DNA of 64,000 bases from Massilistercora timonensis (GTDB lineage Bacteria; Bacillota; Clostridia; Lachnospirales; Lachnospiraceae), in assembly GCF_900312975.1 (NCBI RefSeq), contig NZ_LT990039.1, forward strand, positions 2,604,001-2,668,000, read 5' to 3'. Under the pieces are notes generated by a model. It was given only the letters and a program-made list of their open reading frames with translations. It did no database searches and was not told the origin of the DNA. The position numbers and the translations under genes are program-made. Below, piece by piece: positions 17,530-27,560 of the stretch; the stretch's first letter is position 1; each line of letters begins with the position of its first letter.

Positions 17530-19248
17530 ATGGAACGATGGGTGCTGCTGCGAAAAGGCGGAGATTTCCAGGCCATGGGAGCTCATTTTGGGATCAGTCC
17601 CCGTCTGGCCTGCCTCATCCGGAACCGGGAGGTTGTGGGAGAGGACCAGATGGAGCGTTATCTCAACGGGACCATCGCGGATCTCTATGACGGGATGCTG
17701 ATGCGGGATATGGACCGGGCGGTGGATATCCTGCGGGAGAAGATAAGTGAAGGAAAGAAGATCCGGGTGATCGGGGACTATGATATCGACGGGGTGAACG
17801 CCACCTACATCCTGCTGGAAGGCCTGGAACGGCTTGGGGCAGAGGTGGACAGCGACATCCCGGATCGGATCCGGGACGGCTACGGGCTGAACATGGAGCT
17901 TGTGGAGCGGGCTTACCGGGAAGGGGTGGATACCGTTCTCACCTGTGACAATGGCATTGCCGCGGCAGAGGAGATCGCCTGCGGGAAGCGACTTGGCATG
18001 ACCATGATCGTCACCGACCATCACGAGGTGCCTTATGTGGAGACGGATGGGGAGAAGGTGTATCAGCTTCCGCCCGGGGATGCGGTGATCGACCCTAAGC
18101 GGGCGGACTGTGGCTATCCCTTCAAAGGTTTATGCGGCGCGGCGGTGGCCTACAAGCTGATGGAGGCGCTCTATGAGGCCTCCGGGAGAGATTCCGAGGA
18201 GCTGGACGACTTAATTGAAAATGTAGCCATTGCCACCGTGGGCGATGTGATGGATCTGACCGATGAGAACCGGATCTTCGTCCGGGAAGGCCTGGCCATG
18301 ATGGGAAGAAGCCGGAACCTGGGGCTCAATGCGCTGATGGAGTGCACCGGGCTGGACAAGAGCCATATCAGCGCCTATCACATCGGGTTCGTCCTGGGGC
18401 CCTGCCTGAACGCGGGAGGCCGGCTGGACACGGCCAAGCGCTCCCTGGCGCTTCTGCGGGCAGAAAGCCGGAAGGAAGCAGCGGTGCTGGCGGGAGACTT
18501 AAAGGCCCTCAACGACAGCCGCAAGGAGATGACGGAGAAGGCGGTGGAGGAAGCCTGCCGTCAGATCGAGGGAGGTCCTTTGAAGGAGGATAAGGTGCTG
18601 GTGGTGTATCTCCCGGAGTGCCATGAGAGTCTGGCAGGCATCGTGGCGGGCCGGCTGCGGGAGCGGTACGGACGCCCGGCGCTGGTTCTGACAGACGGGG
18701 AGCGGGAAGTAAAAGGAAGCGGCCGTTCCATCGAGGCCTATCACATGTATGAGGGGCTGAACCGCTGCGCCCCGCTTCTTATCCGGTTCGGCGGCCATAA
18801 GCTGGCGGCGGGCCTGTCTCTTGAGCGGGAGAATATCCCTGCCCTGCGCCGGAAGCTGAATGAGACCTGCGGACTTGGGGAGAAAGATCTGGGAGAAAAG
18901 GTGGTCATCGACATGGAGCTTCCCTTTGCCTGCGTTACCGAGGCATTTGTGAAGGAACTGGAGCTTCTGGAACCCTTTGGAAAAGGCAATACCAAGCCGG
19001 TCTTTGCCGCCCGGGGGGTGAGAGCTTTGAACCTGCAGATCCTGGGAAAGAATCGGAAGGTATTGAAGATGCAGGCGGAAGACCTTGGGGGAACCCGGAT
19101 CGAAGCCCTGTATTTTGGCGATCCGGAAGAATTCCAGAAGGTTCTGGAGCAAAAGGAGGACGGGCGGCTGTCCGTCACCTTCTACCCGGGGATCAACGAA
19201 TATATGGGAAGGAGAAGCCTTCAGATCGTGATCACCCATTGCCAGTAG
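17530..19248 (+). CDS. recJ: Single-stranded-DNA-specific exonuclease RecJ
   Basis: A 572-residue 5'-3' exonuclease for single-stranded DNA, acting in recombination and repair. DHH-family metal motifs are present: VIGDYDIDGVNAT, TCDNGIAAAEE and VTDHHEVPY. A DHHA1 domain carries the C-terminal GGHKLAAGLSL motif, and an OB-like tail follows (FARGVRALNLQ-like region). Length fits the short RecJ form. AGGAGAG precedes the ATG. It stands in the typical secDF-recJ-apt-relA string. Confidence 0.93.
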   Translation: MERWVLLRKGGDFQAMGAHFGISPRLACLIRNREVVGEDQMERYLNGTIADLYDGMLMRDMDRAVDILREKISEGKKIRVIGDYDIDGVNATYILLEGLERLGAEVDSDIPDRIRDGYGLNMELVERAYREGVDTVLTCDNGIAAAEEIACGKRLGMTMIVTDHHEVPYVETDGEKVYQLPPGDAVIDPKRADCGYPFKGLCGAAVAYKLMEALYEASGRDSEELDDLIENVAIATVGDVMDLTDENRIFVREGLAMMGRSRNLGLNALMECTGLDKSHISAYHIGFVLGPCLNAGGRLDTAKRSLALLRAESRKEAAVLAGDLKALNDSRKEMTEKAVEEACRQIEGGPLKEDKVLVVYLPECHESLAGIVAGRLRERYGRPALVLTDGEREVKGSGRSIEAYHMYEGLNRCAPLLIRFGGHKLAAGLSLERENIPALRRKLNETCGLGEKDLGEKVVIDMELPFACVTEAFVKELELLEPFGKGNTKPVFAARGVRALNLQILGKNRKVLKMQAEDLGGTRIEALYFGDPEEFQKVLEQKEDGRLSVTFYPGINEYMGRRSLQIVITHCQ

Positions 19249-19305
19249 GCGGCAGGAATGTTATACTAATAAAGTATGAGATAAATCAGCATGGGAGAGG
19301 ATCAT

Positions 19306-19830
19306 ATGAAATCAATCGAGGAGTACGTAAGAAGTATCCCGGATTTCCCGGAGCCGGGCATCATTTTCCGGGACGTGACCAGTGTGCTGCAGGATGCGGA
19401 CGGACTGCATCTGGCTATTGATCTGATACAGAAGAAGCTTGAGGGAGTGGATTTTGACCTGGTGGTAGGGCCGGAATCCCGGGGATTCATTTTCGGAGTT
19501 CCCATCGCCTACAACCTGCACAAACCCTTTATCCCCATCCGTAAGAAGGGAAAACTTCCCTGTGAGACGGTTTCTATCCAGTATGATCTGGAGTACGGCA
19601 CTGCGGAGCTGGAGATGCACCGGGATTCGGTGAAGCCTGGCCAGCGGGTGGTGATCATTGACGACCTGATCGCTACCGGCGGCACAAACGAGGCCATGAT
19701 CAAGCTGATCGAGGGCCTTGGGGGCAAAGTGGTGAAGACGGTATTCCTGATGGAACTTGCAGGACTGGAAGGTAGGAAACGGCTGCAGGGATACGACGTG
19801 GACTCGGTGATCATCTATCCCGGGAAATAG
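19306..19830 (+). CDS. apt: Adenine phosphoribosyltransferase
   Basis: A 174-residue purine salvage enzyme converting adenine and PRPP to AMP. It begins MKSIEEYVRSIPDFPEPGI, the standard family N-terminus. The PRPP-binding loop is VVIIDDLIATGGT. GPESRGFIFG and the lid-like RKKGKLPCET are both present. The ATG at 19306 follows GGGAGAGG with good spacing; the in-frame ATG at 19291 would add five residues and lacks one. It is followed by relA, the usual arrangement. Confidence 0.95.
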   Translation: MKSIEEYVRSIPDFPEPGIIFRDVTSVLQDADGLHLAIDLIQKKLEGVDFDLVVGPESRGFIFGVPIAYNLHKPFIPIRKKGKLPCETVSIQYDLEYGTAELEMHRDSVKPGQRVVIIDDLIATGGTNEAMIKLIEGLGGKVVKTVFLMELAGLEGRKRLQGYDVDSVIIYPGK

Positions 19831-19879
19831 ACTGCCGGAAGGGGGCGGAAGCGCCCGACGGAAGAAAGGAGGCATTAAG

Positions 19880-22228
19880 ATGTCAGAGAGAGTAACAACC
19901 TATGAATCTCTGGATGACCGCATCGCGCCGGAATCCGTAATGAAAGACATGTCAGCAGGGCTTGAGATCGTAGACGGGCACGCAGTCAAGGCGCCGGGCG
20001 ATTACGAAGATCCGGACCAGCTTTTTGACATGTTAATTGCCCGTATCCGTAAGTACCATCCTTCCACGGACGTAAGCATGATCCGGAAGGCCTACGAGAC
20101 GGCGAAGAAAGCCCACGGCGACCAGTGCCGCAAATCCGGGGAGCCTTACATCATCCATCCTCTGTGGGTGGCCATTATCCTGGCGGATCTGGAGATGGAT
20201 AAGGAGACCATCGCGGCGGGACTCCTCCACGATGTGGTGGAGGACACCAAGGTGAGCGAGGATGAGATCCGGGAAATGTTTGGGGAAGAGGTATCTCTTC
20301 TGGTGGACGGCGTCACCAAACTGGGACGGCTGTCCTATTCTTCCGACAAACTGGAAGTGCAGGCGGAGAACCTGCGGAAAATGTTCCTGGCCATGGCCAA
20401 GGATATCCGGGTCATCATCATCAAGCTGGCGGACCGGCTGCACAATATGCGGACCCTCCAGTTTATGACGCCGGAGAAGCAGAAGGAAAAAGCAAAAGAA
20501 ACCATGGACATCTACGCGCCCATCGCCCAGCGGCTTGGTATCTCCAAGATCAAAACAGAACTGGACGACCTGGCGCTGAAATACTCCCAGCCGGAAGTCT
20601 TCTTTGATCTGGTCCGTCAGATCAATGCCAGGAAGACGGAGCGGGAGGAATTTGTAGAACAGATTGTAAAAGAAGTTTCCGCCCATATGAAGAACGCCAA
20701 TATCAAGGCGGAGATCAACGGGCGTGTGAAACATTTCTTCAGCATCTACCGGAAAATGGTGAATCAGGACAAGACGGTGGATCAGATCTACGATCTGTTC
20801 GCCGTGCGGATCATCGTGGATTCGGTGAAGGACTGCTACGCGGCCCTGGGTGTGATCCATGAGCTCTACACCCCCATCCCGGGGCGGTTCAAGGATTATA
20901 TCGCCATGCCAAAGCCCAATATGTACCAGTCTCTTCACACCACGTTGATGAGTTCTGTGGGGCAGCCCTTTGAGATCCAGATCCGGACCCAGGAGATGCA
21001 CAAGACGGCGGAATATGGTATCGCCGCCCACTGGAAATACAAAGAGTCCAACGACGGCAAGAAGAGCGTGGAGGCCCAGGAAGAGGAGAAGTTAAGCTGG
21101 CTTAGGCAGATTCTGGAATGGCAGAGAGACATGTCGGATAACCGGGAATTCTTAAGCCTGATCAAGGGAGACCTGGACCTGTTTGCCGAGGACGTCTACT
21201 GTTTCACGCCCCAGGGGGATGTGAAGAACCTGCCTAACGGCTCTACGCCCATTGATTTTGCCTATGCCATCCACAGCGCGGTGGGCAATAAGATGGTGGG
21301 GGCCAGGGTCAACGGCAAGCTGGTGAACATTGACTACAAGATCCAGAACGGAGACCGTATTGAGATCCTGACTTCCCAGAATTCCAGAGGCCCCAGCCGG
21401 GACTGGCTGAATATTGTAAAGAGCACCCAGGCCAAGAATAAGATCAACCAGTGGTTTAAGAAGGAATTCAAAGAGAGCAATATCGTCAAGGGAAAAGAAC
21501 TGATCAACGCCTACTGCAAAGCCAAGGGGATCAACGGCCCGGATATCCTTCAGAATAAATACGAAGAAGTGGTCCAGAAGAAATACGGGTTCCGTGACTG
21601 GGAATCGGTTCTGGCTGCGGTGGGACACGGCGGCTTAAAGGAAGGCCAGGTGGTCAACCGTCTGGTGGAAGAGTACGGCAAGGAGCATAAGCAGGAGATC
21701 ACCGACGAGGTGGTGCTGGAGCGGGTGGCAGAGGCTGCCAAGAACAAGGTCCACATCGCCAAGTCCAAGAGCGGTATCGTGGTGAAAGGGATCGATGATA
21801 TGGCGGTGCGGTTCTCCCGGTGCTGTAATCCGGTGCCCGGCGATGAGATCGTAGGTTTTGTCACCAGAGGAAGAGGCCTTTCCATCCACCGGACCGACTG
21901 CGTGAACATGCTCCACCTTACTGAGGCGGAGCGGGCAAGGCTTATTGACGCCGAGTGGGAGAGCGAAGTAACGGAAGAATCCGGCGGCCAGTATCTGTCG
22001 GAGATCAAGATGTACGCTCACGACCGCCAGGGGCTTCTCATGGAGATGTCCCGTATCTTTACCGAGGCGGAGGTGGATGTAAAATCCATGAATGTGCGCA
22101 CCAGCAAGCAGGGAACCGCCACCATCGAGACCGGCTTTATCGTCCATGACAAGGAGGAGCTGGCAAGGATCGTGAAGAAGCTGCGGCAGCTGGAAGGCGT
22201 GATCGATATCACCAGAACTACCGGTTAA
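19880..22228 (+). CDS. relA: Bifunctional (p)ppGpp synthetase/hydrolase (Rel)
   Basis: A 782-residue stringent response enzyme. Domains in order: an HD hydrolase (AAGLLHDVVEDT and KLADRLHNMRTL), the synthetase (GRFKDYIAMPKPNMYQSLHT), a TGS domain (DVYCFTPQGDVKNLPNGSTPIDFAYAIH in part), a zinc-finger region with RFSRCCNPVPGDEIVG, and a C-terminal ACT/RRM domain (IKMYAHDRQGLLMEMS). It makes and degrades (p)ppGpp in response to uncharged tRNA. AAAGGAGG precedes the ATG. Confidence 0.96.
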   Translation: MSERVTTYESLDDRIAPESVMKDMSAGLEIVDGHAVKAPGDYEDPDQLFDMLIARIRKYHPSTDVSMIRKAYETAKKAHGDQCRKSGEPYIIHPLWVAIILADLEMDKETIAAGLLHDVVEDTKVSEDEIREMFGEEVSLLVDGVTKLGRLSYSSDKLEVQAENLRKMFLAMAKDIRVIIIKLADRLHNMRTLQFMTPEKQKEKAKETMDIYAPIAQRLGISKIKTELDDLALKYSQPEVFFDLVRQINARKTEREEFVEQIVKEVSAHMKNANIKAEINGRVKHFFSIYRKMVNQDKTVDQIYDLFAVRIIVDSVKDCYAALGVIHELYTPIPGRFKDYIAMPKPNMYQSLHTTLMSSVGQPFEIQIRTQEMHKTAEYGIAAHWKYKESNDGKKSVEAQEEEKLSWLRQILEWQRDMSDNREFLSLIKGDLDLFAEDVYCFTPQGDVKNLPNGSTPIDFAYAIHSAVGNKMVGARVNGKLVNIDYKIQNGDRIEILTSQNSRGPSRDWLNIVKSTQAKNKINQWFKKEFKESNIVKGKELINAYCKAKGINGPDILQNKYEEVVQKKYGFRDWESVLAAVGHGGLKEGQVVNRLVEEYGKEHKQEITDEVVLERVAEAAKNKVHIAKSKSGIVVKGIDDMAVRFSRCCNPVPGDEIVGFVTRGRGLSIHRTDCVNMLHLTEAERARLIDAEWESEVTEESGGQYLSEIKMYAHDRQGLLMEMSRIFTEAEVDVKSMNVRTSKQGTATIETGFIVHDKEELARIVKKLRQLEGVIDITRTTG

Positions 22229-22240
22229 AGGAGACATGCA

Positions 22241-22861
22241 ATGAAGATCGAGAAATTTGTGACAGGAATCATCAGCACTAACTGTTACCTGGTGAGCAAT
22301 GAAGAGACCCGCCAGGCAGTGATCATAGACCCGGCGGCAGTGCCAAGGGCGCTGACTGAAACGGTGGAGAGGGAGAATCTGGAGATCCAGGCAGTGCTTC
22401 TGACCCACGGGCACTTTGACCATATCCTGGGATTGGATACGCTTCTGAAGCTGTGGCAGGTGCCGGTCTATGTGGAGGAGGAGGATCAGGAGATCCTGAT
22501 GGACACGCAGCTGAATCAGTCTGCTATCTATACGGCAGGTTATACATTTTCCGGAGCCCGGAGCGTAAGAGACGGCGAGGTCCTTTCGCTGGCAGGCTAT
22601 GACTTCCAGGTGTACCATACGCCGGGACATACCCGGGGCGGCTGCTGCTATTACGTGGAGTCGGAACATGTGCTGTTCAGCGGGGACACCCTGTTCCAGA
22701 ATTCGGTGGGAAGGACGGATTTTGTCAACAGCAGTACTTCTGATCTGATCCGTTCCATCCGGGAGAAGCTTCTGCCCCTTCCGGACGATACGGTGGTGTA
22801 TCCCGGACATATGGGGGAGACCACCATCGGCCATGAGCGCAAATATAATCCATTTCTGTAG
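22241..22861 (+). CDS. MBL-fold metallo-hydrolase (glyoxalase II-like)
   Basis: A 206-residue metallo-beta-lactamase-fold hydrolase. The metal motif LTHGHFDHILG is present, with later ligands in YHTPGHTRGGCCYY, FSGDTLF and YPGHMGETTIGHE. The short form is common in Clostridia next to rel and hemZ, and is annotated as hydroxyacylglutathione hydrolase-like, but the true thioester substrate is unknown in organisms lacking glutathione. AAGGAGA precedes the ATG, with 12 bases after the relA stop. Confidence 0.88.
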   Translation: MKIEKFVTGIISTNCYLVSNEETRQAVIIDPAAVPRALTETVERENLEIQAVLLTHGHFDHILGLDTLLKLWQVPVYVEEEDQEILMDTQLNQSAIYTAGYTFSGARSVRDGEVLSLAGYDFQVYHTPGHTRGGCCYYVESEHVLFSGDTLFQNSVGRTDFVNSSTSDLIRSIREKLLPLPDDTVVYPGHMGETTIGHERKYNPFL

Positions 22862-22870
22862 GGGGCATAT

Positions 22871-24292
22871 ATGCTGAAGATCCTTTGTCAGGAAGAAACT
22901 TATGTCTATAACGCATATCATATGGGAAAGGCTTTTTACCCATCGGAGCCGGTTGAGGCTTCGGCGGAGGAAAAAGCCTCTCATTATGTTGTCCTTTATC
23001 TTCCTTCCGGGAAGACCCTTGCCCTTGATGAAGAACCGGGAGCGAAGGAGGAGCGAAGCCTCCGCAAGCGACGGATGGACCGGAAACTCTATCAGGCGCT
23101 GGCAAGAGAGACCGGGCGAAGTCTTGCCTGGGGGATCCTGACCGGTGTGCGGCCCACCAAGATCGCCATGGGGAAGCGGGAAGAGGGAATGGAGGAAGAA
23201 GCCTTCCTCACCTGGTTTGAAGAAACCTATCTGGTAAGCCCTGGGAAGGCGAGGCTGGCCTATGAGATCGCAGGGCGGGAACAGGCTCTTCTTGAACGGC
23301 TGGATTACCAGGATGGGTACAGCCTTTATGTGGGGATCCCGTTTTGCCCGTCTGTCTGTACCTATTGTTCTTTCAGCTCCGGATCGCTGGAGCAGTGGGG
23401 GGGTTACGTGGAGCCTTACCTTGCGGCCCTTCATAAAGAGCTGGAATGGATCAGCCGGGCCTGCAGGGAGAAAAAGCTTAACACCATTTATTTTGGAGGG
23501 GGCACGCCCACCAGTCTTGACGCCGGACAGCTGGACCGGCTGCTTGGCTGGGTGGACGAGCTGTTCTCCAGGGAGCATCTGCTGGAATATACGGTGGAGG
23601 CAGGGCGTCCGGACAGCATTGACCAGGAGAAGCTGAAGGTCCTTAGAAGCCACGGAGTGACCAGGATCTCCATCAACCCTCAGAGCATGCAGCAGAGGAC
23701 CCTGGATCTTATCGGAAGACGGCACAGTGTGGAAGAGGTGCTGTCTGCGTTTCAGATGGCCAGGGAGGAAGGCTTTGACAATATCAACATGGATCTGATC
23801 GCCGGACTGCCGGGAGAGAAGACCGGGGATATGAAGGATACCCTTGAGAAGATCCGCGCTCTTGATCCGGACAGCCTGACGGTCCATTCCCTGGCAGTGA
23901 AGCGGGCGGCCAGGATGGGACAGGAAGGGTATATCCCCGGCGGGGAAGAGATCGGGGACATGCTGGATCTGGCGGCAGAGACAGCCCGGGCGATGGGAAT
24001 GTTCCCCTATTATCTGTACCGGCAGAAGAATATTGCCGGGAATTTTGAGAACACGGGCTATGCAAAGGTTGACAAAGCGGGAATATACAATATACTTATT
24101 ATGGAAGAGAAGCAGTCTATCATCGCAGCGGGAGCAGGGGCTTCCACGAAGATAGTGCTAAAAGAGCCGGTTCCAAGTCCGGAGGGAAAAGGCAAGACGA
24201 CCAACCTGATCCGGCAGGAGAACGTGAAGGCTATTGACGCTTATGTAAGGCGGGTGGACGAGATGATCGAGCGAAAAGGAGAATGGCTATGA
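22871..24292 (+). CDS. hemZ: Coproporphyrinogen dehydrogenase-like radical SAM protein HemZ
   Basis: A 473-residue HemN-family radical SAM protein. The SAM cluster motif is CPSVCTYCSF, followed by TIYFGGGTPTSL and GRPDSI. An N-terminal HemZ-type extension of about 150 residues contains GILTGVRPTKIAM, which is diagnostic. The stop overlaps the start of hisS (ATGA). The rest of a heme pathway is not in view, and HemZ is widely kept in Clostridia that do not make heme. Coproporphyrinogen oxidation is therefore uncertain. Confidence 0.9.
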   Translation: MLKILCQEETYVYNAYHMGKAFYPSEPVEASAEEKASHYVVLYLPSGKTLALDEEPGAKEERSLRKRRMDRKLYQALARETGRSLAWGILTGVRPTKIAMGKREEGMEEEAFLTWFEETYLVSPGKARLAYEIAGREQALLERLDYQDGYSLYVGIPFCPSVCTYCSFSSGSLEQWGGYVEPYLAALHKELEWISRACREKKLNTIYFGGGTPTSLDAGQLDRLLGWVDELFSREHLLEYTVEAGRPDSIDQEKLKVLRSHGVTRISINPQSMQQRTLDLIGRRHSVEEVLSAFQMAREEGFDNINMDLIAGLPGEKTGDMKDTLEKIRALDPDSLTVHSLAVKRAARMGQEGYIPGGEEIGDMLDLAAETARAMGMFPYYLYRQKNIAGNFENTGYAKVDKAGIYNILIMEEKQSIIAAGAGASTKIVLKEPVPSPEGKGKTTNLIRQENVKAIDAYVRRVDEMIERKGEWL

Positions 24293-25554
24293 CATTAAAG
24301 AAGAAGCCGGTTACCGGGATGAAGGATATCCTGCCGGAGGAGATGGAGATCCGGGATTATGTGATCGGGCTGATCAAAGATACCTATAAAACCTATGGAT
24401 TCCAGTCCATGGAGACGCCCTGTGTGGAGCACATCGAGAATCTGTGCAGCAAGCAGGGGGGAGACAATGAGAAGCTGATCTTCAAGATCATGAAGCGGGG
24501 AGAGAAGCTGAAGATCCAGGAGGCAAAAGAGGAGAATGACCTGGCGGATTCCGGGCTGCGCTATGACCTGACGGTGCCTCTGGCCCGGTATTACGCGGGG
24601 CATGCCAATGAGCTGCCGTCTCCTTTCAAAGCCATGCAGATCGGCAGTGTATGGCGGGCAGACCGTCCCCAGAGAGGCCGGTTCCGCCAGTTCACCCAGT
24701 GTGATATCGACATTCTTGGGGAGGCAGGCCCTCTGGCGGAGATCGAACTGATCCTGGCCACCACAGCCATGCTGGGCAAGCTGGATTTCCGGAATTTTAC
24801 CGTGTGTATCAATGACCGGGAGATCCTGCGGGCCATGGCGGCGTACAGTGGTTTTAAGGAGGAAGACTACGACGAGGTCTTCATAAGCCTGGACAAGATG
24901 GACAAGATCGGACAGGAGGGCGTGGCCCAGGAGCTGAAGGATCTGGGATATTCGGCGGATCAGGTGGACACCTATCTGAGTCTTTTTACCCAGGTGGAGG
25001 AAGATATCACGGGCGTAAGATACTTAAAGGACAAGCTGGGAGAATGTCTTTCAACAGAGACGGCGGAGCGGATGGAGCATATCATGTCCTGCGTAGAGGC
25101 GGCCAAAGAATGTGAGTTCCGCCTGAAATTCACTCCCACGCTGGTGCGGGGACAGTCTTATTATACGGGGACGATCTTCGAGGTGGTGATGGACGACTTT
25201 GGAGGGTCTGTGGCAGGCGGCGGACGCTACGATAAGATGATCGGAAAATTCACTGGTCAGGATACCCCGGCCTGCGGGTTTTCCATCGGGTTTGAGCGGA
25301 TCGTCATGCTGCTTCTGGAGCAGGGATACCAGGTGCCGGACCGCCGGAAGAAGAAAGCTTATCTTCTGGACAAGAACCTTCCTGCCCAGGCGCTTCTTAC
25401 AGTGCTTAAGCGGGCGAAGGAAGAGCGGGAGAGCGGCTGTCAGGTGCTGATCGCCAATATGAAGAAGAACAAGAAGTTCCAGAAAGAACAGCTTTCCCAG
25501 GAGGGATATGAAGAGATCACCGACTGTTATCCGGACAGTGTAGACCGGCTGTAG
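24289..25554 (+). CDS. hisS: Histidine--tRNA ligase
   Basis: A 421-residue class II aminoacyl-tRNA synthetase. Motifs: GMKDILPEE at the N-terminus, the motif 2 region VWRADRPQRGRFRQFTQCD, the histidine-specific LVRGQSYYTGTIFEV, and motif 3 GFSIGFERIVMLL. A C-terminal anticodon-binding domain follows. The ATG at 24289 is 7 bases from AAAGGAG; an ATG at 24283 is too close to it. It is coupled to hemZ and followed by aspS, a frequent pair in Firmicutes. Confidence 0.95.
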   Translation: MTLKKKPVTGMKDILPEEMEIRDYVIGLIKDTYKTYGFQSMETPCVEHIENLCSKQGGDNEKLIFKIMKRGEKLKIQEAKEENDLADSGLRYDLTVPLARYYAGHANELPSPFKAMQIGSVWRADRPQRGRFRQFTQCDIDILGEAGPLAEIELILATTAMLGKLDFRNFTVCINDREILRAMAAYSGFKEEDYDEVFISLDKMDKIGQEGVAQELKDLGYSADQVDTYLSLFTQVEEDITGVRYLKDKLGECLSTETAERMEHIMSCVEAAKECEFRLKFTPTLVRGQSYYTGTIFEVVMDDFGGSVAGGGRYDKMIGKFTGQDTPACGFSIGFERIVMLLLEQGYQVPDRRKKKAYLLDKNLPAQALLTVLKRAKEERESGCQVLIANMKKNKKFQKEQLSQEGYEEITDCYPDSVDRL

Positions 25555-25594
25555 GCAGGAAGTGTGAGAGAATAGAGAAGAGAGGGATAAAGAC

Positions 25595-27391
25595 ATGGCA
25601 GAATCAATGCAGGGATTAAAACGGACACACCGGTGCGGGGAGCTTTCCGCCGCAGACATCGGGAAGACAGTGACCATTATGGGGTGGGTCCAGAAGAACC
25701 GGAATAAAGGAGGACTGGTGTTCACGGATGTACGGGACCGGTCCGGTATCATCCAGGTGGTATGTGAAGAAGGAAAGACGGATCCGGCTCTTATCGAGAA
25801 GGCGGCCCGCCTGCGGTCCGAATATGTAGTGGCTGTGGTGGGAACCGTGGAGAAGCGTTCCGGCGCGGTCAATGAGAATCTGAAGACCGGAGAGATCGAA
25901 GTGATCCCGGAGGAACTGCGGATCCTCTCTGAATCAGAGACGCCTCCCTTCCCCATTGAGGAGAACTCCAAGACCAAGGAAGAGGTACGTCTGAAATACC
26001 GTTATCTGGACCTTCGCAGACCGGATCTGCAGAAGAACCTGTTGATGCGAAGCCAGGTGGCAACCCTGACCCGTCAGTTCCTGGCGGAAGAAGGCTTCCT
26101 GGAGATCGAGACGCCGGTGCTGATCGGCAGCACCCCGGAGGGAGCCAGAGACTATCTGGTGCCCAGCCGGATCCACCAGGGCAGTTTCTATGCGCTGCCC
26201 CAGTCTCCCCAGATCTTCAAGCAGCTTCTCATGTGTTCCGGGTGCGACCGGTACTTCCAGCTGGCCAAATGCTTCCGGGATGAAGACCTGCGGGCGGACC
26301 GGCAGCCGGAGTTTACCCAGATTGATATGGAGCTGTCCTTCGTGGACGTGGATGATGTAATTGATGTAAATGAACGGCTGCTGGCTTATCTTTTTGAAAA
26401 AGTGCTGGGGGTTACCGTGTCCCTGCCCATTCCGCGGATGACCTGGCAGGAGGCCATGGACCGATTCGGATCAGACAAGCCGGATATCCGGTTTGGCATG
26501 GAGCTTACCAATGTGACGGACGTGGTGAGAGACTGTGAGTTTGCCGTATTCAAAGGAGCCATCGAGAACGGCGGTACGGTCCGGGGTATCAACGCCAAGG
26601 GACAGGGCGGCATGCCAAGGAAAAAGATCGACAAGCTGGTAAGCTTTGTGAAGGACTACGGCGCGAAAGGACTGGCTTACATTGCCATCCAGGAGGATGG
26701 CTCAGTGAAGTCTTCCTTTGCCAAGTTCATGAAAGAGGAAGAGATGTCCGCCCTTATAGAAGCTATGGGAGGAGAGGCAGGAGACCTGCTCCTCTTTGCG
26801 GCAGACAAGAATAAAGTGGTCTGGGATTCCCTGGGAGCCCTCCGGCTGGAACTGGCCCGCCAGATGGAACTTCTGGACAAGAACGAGTACAAGTTCCTGT
26901 GGATCACCGAGTTCCCGCTGCTGGAGTGGAGCGAAGAGCAGAACCGGTTTACGGCTATGCATCATCCTTTCACTATGCCCATGGAGGAGGACCTTGCGTA
27001 TATCGACAGCGATCCGGGACGGGTGCGGGCCAAGGCTTACGACATCGTGCTCAACGGCAATGAGATCGGCGGCGGAAGCGTCCGGATCTTCAACCCGGAG
27101 ATTCAGAGCAAGATGTTCGAGGTACTGGGCTTTACAGAGGAACAGGCCCAGGCCCAGTTCGGGTTCCTTCTGACCGCCTTCAAGTACGGAGTGCCGCCTC
27201 ACGCAGGACTGGCTTACGGACTGGACCGTCTGGTGATGCTGATGGCGAAAGAAGACAGCATAAGGGACGTGATCGCATTCCCCAAGGTGAAAGACGCCTC
27301 CGACCTGATGACCGAGGCGCCGGCCAGAGTAACGAAGGAGCAGCTTGACGAGCTGGGGATCGCCGTGGTGGCGGAAGAGGAAGAAGAATAG
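25595..27391 (+). CDS. aspS: Aspartate--tRNA ligase
   Basis: A 598-residue class II synthetase. It has an N-terminal OB anticodon domain (VTIMGWVQKNRNKGGLVFTDVRD in part), motif 2 FRDEDLRADRQPEFTQIDME, the bacterial GAD insertion, and motif 3 GLAYGLDRLVML. Complete. The C-terminus is acidic (VVAEEEEE). AGAGAGGGATAAAG lies ahead of the ATG. Termination is by the hairpin at 27409. Confidence 0.95.
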   Translation: MAESMQGLKRTHRCGELSAADIGKTVTIMGWVQKNRNKGGLVFTDVRDRSGIIQVVCEEGKTDPALIEKAARLRSEYVVAVVGTVEKRSGAVNENLKTGEIEVIPEELRILSESETPPFPIEENSKTKEEVRLKYRYLDLRRPDLQKNLLMRSQVATLTRQFLAEEGFLEIETPVLIGSTPEGARDYLVPSRIHQGSFYALPQSPQIFKQLLMCSGCDRYFQLAKCFRDEDLRADRQPEFTQIDMELSFVDVDDVIDVNERLLAYLFEKVLGVTVSLPIPRMTWQEAMDRFGSDKPDIRFGMELTNVTDVVRDCEFAVFKGAIENGGTVRGINAKGQGGMPRKKIDKLVSFVKDYGAKGLAYIAIQEDGSVKSSFAKFMKEEEMSALIEAMGGEAGDLLLFAADKNKVVWDSLGALRLELARQMELLDKNEYKFLWITEFPLLEWSEEQNRFTAMHHPFTMPMEEDLAYIDSDPGRVRAKAYDIVLNGNEIGGGSVRIFNPEIQSKMFEVLGFTEEQAQAQFGFLLTAFKYGVPPHAGLAYGLDRLVMLMAKEDSIRDVIAFPKVKDASDLMTEAPARVTKEQLDELGIAVVAEEEEE

Positions 27392-27408
27392 AGAAGAGAA
27401 AAAGAAGA

Positions 27409-27442
27409 TCCGCGGGATGAATGTTCCCGCGGAGCTTTATTT
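27409..27442 (+). terminator. aspS terminator
   Basis: A 9-bp perfect stem (TCCGCGGGA at 27409-27417, complement at 27425-27433) with a 7-base loop, followed by GCTTTATTTT. It is placed 17 bases after the aspS stop. Confidence 0.8.
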
Positions 27443-27451
27443 TCGGCATAC

Positions 27452-27478
27452 AAAAAACCCGGAAGATATTCTTCCGGG
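27452..27478 (-). terminator. tRNA-Gly terminator
   Basis: On the minus strand a 9-bp stem (27470-27478 with 27458-27466) and a 3-base loop are followed by six T residues (27457-27452). It lies directly downstream of the tRNA-Gly gene. Confidence 0.85.
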
Positions 27479-27487
27479 CTTCTTAAG

Positions 27488-27560
27488 AGCGACAGACGGG
27501 GCTCGAACCCGCGACCCCGACCTTGGCAAGGTCGTACTCTACCAACTGAGCCACTGTCGC
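27488..27560 (-). tRNA. tRNA-Gly (anticodon GCC)
   Basis: A 73-base cloverleaf on the minus strand. The acceptor stem is GCGACAG/CTGTCGC and the D arm contains GCTCAGTTGGTAGAGTA. The anticodon stem CGACC/GGTCG closes the loop TTGCCAA (anticodon GCC). The T arm contains GGTTCGAGCC, and the discriminator is U73, as expected for glycine. CCA is not encoded. Confidence 0.95.

Noticed and set aside
21635..23887. 750-codon open frame on the minus strand
   Set aside because: It is antisense to relA, the metallo-hydrolase gene and hemZ, which have clear motifs and ribosome binding sites. It has no recognisable domain and reflects GC-rich codon bias of the plus strand.
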